Origin: CAZOAR01 sp964577985
GTDB taxonomy: Bacteria > Gemmatimonadota > CAZMKB01 > CAZNLH01
DNA: 64,000 nt
Assembly (NCBI GenBank): GCA_964577985.1
Contig: CAZOAR010000001.1
Location: forward strand, 56,291-120,290
Direction of reading: 5' to 3'
Part shown: positions 61,455-64,000 of the stretch, piece after piece
Position numbering within the stretch: position 1 is the first letter of the stretch
Layout: each line of letters starts with the position of its first letter
The notes under the pieces: generated by a model
Told to the model about the DNA's origin: nothing
The model's input: only the letters and a program-made list of their open reading frames with translations
The model's database searches: none
Made by a program: the position numbers and the translations under genes

Positions 61455-62342
61455 TTACACGCGTGAGTCGAGCGTCTTTCTCATCGCCCTGATGTGCTCC
61501 GGAGTGGTTCCACAGCAACCCCCTATGACCGATACGCCCGCGTCGATGAGATCGGCTGTCTTCTCCGCGAAGAAATCAGGCGTTTCGGAGTAGACGAGAG
61601 TACCATCACTCAGCTCAGGCCTGCCCGCGTTGGATTGAATGATCACGGGGAGAGAAGAGTTTGCCTTGAACTCCCGCGCTATCTCTATCATGTTGACGAT
61701 CCCATTGCCGCAGTTCGAACCTATTACATCTGCTCCAGCTTCCTGCAGAGCGGTGGCGGCCTCCCCTATGCCGGCCCCCATGATAGTAAAGAAACCTCCG
61801 GGAGTCTTGTCGAACGTCATCGTTGCCATTACGGTAGTTCGCGTGGAGACATGCCTGGCGGCTCTTACAGCAAGCACGGCCTCGTTTAGATCCGTCATCG
61901 TCTCAACACATATCATGTCCACTCCCGCTTCGACCAGCGCTCTAATCTGCCGCTCGAACCCTCGAGTCAGTTCTTCGGGTTCCGCATCACCATATGGTTT
62001 CAGGAGTCTTGCCGAAGGCCCGCACGACCCGGATATGTACGCGCGATCGTCAACAGCCTTCCTGACCTCCAGGACCGCGATGGTGTTGATCTCTTCTGCT
62101 TTCTTGTCAAGGCCATACTCGGCCAGCTTCATGGGTGACGCGCCAAACGTGTTCGTCTGTACTATCCCGGCGCCCGCATCGAGATATCGCCTCGCGATCT
62201 GACCCAGGATTGCCGGCCTCGTGATATTCAGACGCTCCGGACACTCACCCGGCTCGAGGCCCTCCCGGAAGAGCATCGTCCCCATGGCGCCGTCGGCAAG
62301 AACGACTTCTCCCCGCCCCAGGCGTTCGAGTAGAGGCTCCAT
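61455..62342 (-). CDS. Homocysteine S-methyltransferase (MetH N-terminal domain-like)
   Basis: 295 residues. TIM-barrel methyl acceptor: VVLADGAMGTML, GAGIVQTNTFGAS, ICVETMTDLNEA, then the zinc-binding cysteines in GSNCG and GGCCGTTPEHI. In MetH this is the homocysteine-binding domain; here it is a separate protein. It begins 1 base after the stop of the corrinoid protein gene, so the two should act together: the methyl-corrinoid donates its methyl group to homocysteine to make methionine. Confidence 0.92.
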   Translation of the reverse strand: MEPLLERLGRGEVVLADGAMGTMLFREGLEPGECPERLNITRPAILGQIARRYLDAGAGIVQTNTFGASPMKLAEYGLDKKAEEINTIAVLEVRKAVDDRAYISGSCGPSARLLKPYGDAEPEELTRGFERQIRALVEAGVDMICVETMTDLNEAVLAVRAARHVSTRTTVMATMTFDKTPGGFFTIMGAGIGEAATALQEAGADVIGSNCGNGIVNMIEIAREFKANSSLPVIIQSNAGRPELSDGTLVYSETPDFFAEKTADLIDAGVSVIGGCCGTTPEHIRAMRKTLDSRV

Positions 62343-62343
62343 T

Positions 62344-62982
62344 TCAAGGTCCGCCCAACAGCCGCTTCACACAGTCGACTGCGTTGGCGGCATCGTACGA
62401 GTACGCATCGACTCCTATCTCCTTCGCGTACTCCTCGGAGACGGGAGCGCCCCCTATTATGATCTTCACCGAGTCCGAGAGGCCTCTTTCCGTCAGAAGG
62501 TCCATGACCTTTTTCATCACGGGCATCGTGGTGGTAAGAAGGGCGGACATACCGATGACATCTACCCCTTCATTTTCGACCGCTTCGACAAACTTGTCCG
62601 CCGGTACGTCTCTGCCGAGATCCACTACCTCGAATCCGGCCCCCTTGAGCATTATCCCGACAAGATTCTTCCCGATATCGTGAAGGTCCCCATGGACCGT
62701 CCCGAGCGCGACCTTTCCGACATCGGACACGCCATCTCTTATCAACAGTGGCTTGAGCTGGTCCATTCCCGCGTACATCGCGCGCGCGGCCATCAGCACA
62801 TCCGGAAGGAATATCTCGTGCTGCTTGAATCGCTTTCCTATGATATCCATCCCCGCGATCAGTCCCTTATCGAGGATCTCCTTTGGTGATATACCTTCCT
62901 CGATGGCCTGCGATGTCAAATCGAATACCCTTTCCCCGTCTCCCTGCTGCAGATATTCGGATATCTCACTCAAGACACTCAT
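62344..62982 (-). CDS. Corrinoid-binding methyltransferase protein (MtbC/MttC-like)
   Basis: 212 residues from ATG 62982 (GGAGG 7 bases upstream). An N-terminal helical cap (SEISEYLQQGDGERVFDLTSQAIEEGISPKEIL, FLPDVLMAARAMYAGM) and a Rossmann B12-binding domain with the cobalt-ligand motif DLHDIGKNLV (Asp-x-His-x-x-Gly), then MSALLTTTM and IIIGGAPVS. It carries the methyl group on cobalamin between an MttB-family methyltransferase and homocysteine. The gene lies between the activation protein and the homocysteine methyltransferase. Confidence 0.93.
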   Translation of the reverse strand: MSVLSEISEYLQQGDGERVFDLTSQAIEEGISPKEILDKGLIAGMDIIGKRFKQHEIFLPDVLMAARAMYAGMDQLKPLLIRDGVSDVGKVALGTVHGDLHDIGKNLVGIMLKGAGFEVVDLGRDVPADKFVEAVENEGVDVIGMSALLTTTMPVMKKVMDLLTERGLSDSVKIIIGGAPVSEEYAKEIGVDAYSYDAANAVDCVKRLLGGP

Positions 62983-63024
62983 ATTGTTCCTCCACGATGG
63001 CCCCACGCGAGACCATCCATAGCT

Positions 63025-63738
63025 TCATTTCTGAGACAGTGCTTTGATCCTCTGTCGACACGACTTCGTGCGGCATTGCGTGCAGAATGGAAAAGTATTG
63101 TCAAAGAGGTGGATATCCACTGCACCGGAGACCAGAAGGCCTGTGACTGATTTCAATGGTTTCATGAGAAAGCTGTCGTTCAGTGATATGTCAATTCTCC
63201 CCGGGCAGAGATATTGAAAGAGTTTCTTCTGCCCGCTGATGTGCCATCCGCAATATCCCGGGCTGTAACCCATGACAACGCTATCCGACCCGGTCAGGCC
63301 CCTCGCCAGCAGTCCCCGGTGGTAATGTTTTTCCATGAACACGACAGCATTGTGTGCCGCCAGCGAAGCTACCGTGTCGAGAAACGCACCAGGCGCAAAG
63401 TTTTTCTTCTCAAACAACTCCTCAATCCTCAGACAGACATCGCGACCCATGGTCAGGGCGAACAGGGCCAGTCTTTCAGCTCGCGGAAAAACTCGCTCCA
63501 GGGGAGTCTCGCCAGCGTTCTTTCCTTCACCTTTGAAGATTGTCTCAAAATCGGCGGCGGGCAACTCCTGCAGCATCGCAGCCGGTTTTGCCGTGGAAGC
63601 GAATATCTCGATGGAATCCGAGAGGGCATCGTGGACCCTCTGCGTGGCCGGGCGCCCCTCGGGCATTCCCTGATCGCGGAGCACGGCGTCACCCGGAGGG
63701 AGGATCTTTTCAATGTCGAGGCTTATGATCGAGCTCAC
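63025..63738 (-). CDS. MetH activation-domain-like protein
   Basis: 237 residues. The region VVMGYSPGYCGWHISGQKKLFQYL followed by DISLNDSFLMKPLKSVTGLLV is the SAM-binding signature of the cobalamin-dependent methionine synthase activation domain, here as a separate protein. An N-terminal helical part precedes it and the C terminus has a cysteine cluster (FCTQCRTKSCRQR) that could bind a metal or an iron-sulfur cluster. It may reactivate cob(II)alamin on the corrinoid protein. The start is GTG, overlapping the stop of the MttB-like gene (GTGA). Its exact role is inferred from context. Confidence 0.88.
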   Translation of the reverse strand: MSSIISLDIEKILPPGDAVLRDQGMPEGRPATQRVHDALSDSIEIFASTAKPAAMLQELPAADFETIFKGEGKNAGETPLERVFPRAERLALFALTMGRDVCLRIEELFEKKNFAPGAFLDTVASLAAHNAVVFMEKHYHRGLLARGLTGSDSVVMGYSPGYCGWHISGQKKLFQYLCPGRIDISLNDSFLMKPLKSVTGLLVSGAVDIHLFDNTFPFCTQCRTKSCRQRIKALSQK

Positions 63739-64000
63739 CGCGGTAACTCCGGGAGCTTATCCTGACCGTGTCGTCCGGCCTCACTCTCCATGAGACTTCT
63801 CAGCGCTCGTCGGGTCTCATCCGGCAGGCTTGTCGGTTCATAGTCGGCAAGCATCTTCTCCACCGCGCCATGCGCTCGTTCACCGAGTGTGAGGCCTCCT
63901 TCCTCCTTCCATCGCTCCCTGTTAGCTCGATCAATAACCACGCCGGGGAAGAAATGCTCCTCCTTCAGATAGCGACGGGTGTGCTTCGAGATCAGGAGGT
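63735..64000 (-). CDS. C-terminal part of an MttB-family methyltransferase (cut by window edge)
   Basis: The minus-strand frame is open to the right edge. Reading from the edge: SKHTRRYLKEEHFFPG, then DRANRERWKEEGGLTLGERAHGAVEKMLADY, the typical C terminus of MttB-superfamily trimethylamine or betaine methyltransferases (H-T-x-x-x-x-F/Y plus D-R-x-x-x-x-W). The catalytic part is outside, so it cannot be told whether it has pyrrolysine (trimethylamine) or is a glycine-betaine type. GTGA overlap with the activation gene shows it leads this operon. It would load methyl groups onto the corrinoid protein. Confidence 0.85.
   Translation of the reverse strand, partial: LLISKHTRRYLKEEHFFPGVVIDRANRERWKEEGGLTLGERAHGAVEKMLADYEPTSLPDETRRALRSLMESEAGRHGQDKLPELPR

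Noticed and set aside
1..64000. CRISPR arrays, insertion sequences, prophage or integrated elements
   Set aside because: No regular direct repeats, transposase, phage genes or terminal repeats were seen; the tyrosine recombinase is in the topA-trmFO-xerC housekeeping context.

Overview
This is a bacterial chromosome segment, densely coding and mostly on the minus strand. It has a double-membrane (diderm) gene set: a secretin (PilQ), LptF/LptG permeases, a SprA-type outer-membrane translocon and lipoproteins. Two large exported proteins end in the SQNYPNPFNP/GQNYPNPFNP FlgD-like sorting domain. Together with the M6-like metalloprotease, a DUF2723 membrane protein and sigma-54 control of type IV pili, this suggests an FCB-superphylum lineage, possibly a candidate phylum such as Krumholzibacteria, Eisenbacteria or Latescibacteria. 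That placement is inference; no rRNA or tRNA gene was seen. No mobile element, prophage or CRISPR array was seen, so this looks like core chromosome.

Layout. 1-1.8 kb: the 3' part of clpX and a secreted protein. 1.8-12.6 kb: a sigma-54 activator with a degenerate receiver, an exported M6 protease followed by gcvT, argF, and a two-gene redox operon (HybA-HybB fusion plus a 13-heme cytochrome) behind a sigma-54-type promoter. 12.6-17.2 kb: topA-trmFO-xerC. 17.5-24.7 kb: pilM-pilN-lipoprotein-pilO-pilP-pilQ-aroC-aroK. 25.0-35.7 kb: a Yip1-like protein, then pilB-pilT-pilC-pilS, pilA and a second kinase/NtrC-type regulator pair. 35.8-43.2 kb: SprA, a glutaminyl-cyclase-like M28 lipoprotein and a ComEA-like protein, all translationally coupled. 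43.5-46.7 kb: two LptF/LptG permeases and a degenerate prenyl-synthase-like protein. 46.7-51 kb: recA-recX-alaS. 51-61.3 kb: a TPR protein, membrane proteins, a threonine aldolase, a second sorting-domain protein, a glycosyltransferase and an epimerase interrupted by an amber codon. 61.4-64 kb: a corrinoid methyl-transfer operon running off the right edge.

How it fits together. The pilus genes encode a nearly complete type IVa machine: alignment proteins M/N/O/P, secretin Q, motors B and T, platform C and major pilin A. TGGCA-N7-GC type (-24/-12) elements lie in front of pilB, pilA, the second kinase/regulator pair and the HybA-HybB operon, and two sigma-54 activators lie nearby, so a local sigma-54 circuit is likely. 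The SprA translocon and the two sorting-domain proteins point to a type IX-like secretion route. The terminal operon resembles a methionine synthase split into homocysteine-binding, corrinoid and activation parts, placed after an MttB-family methyltransferase.

Sequence oddities: trmFO lacks a canonical start codon, the second LptF/LptG gene appears to start at CTG, and the epimerase has an in-frame TAG. Coordinates were chosen by eye from ribosome-binding sites, signal peptides and gene overlaps.
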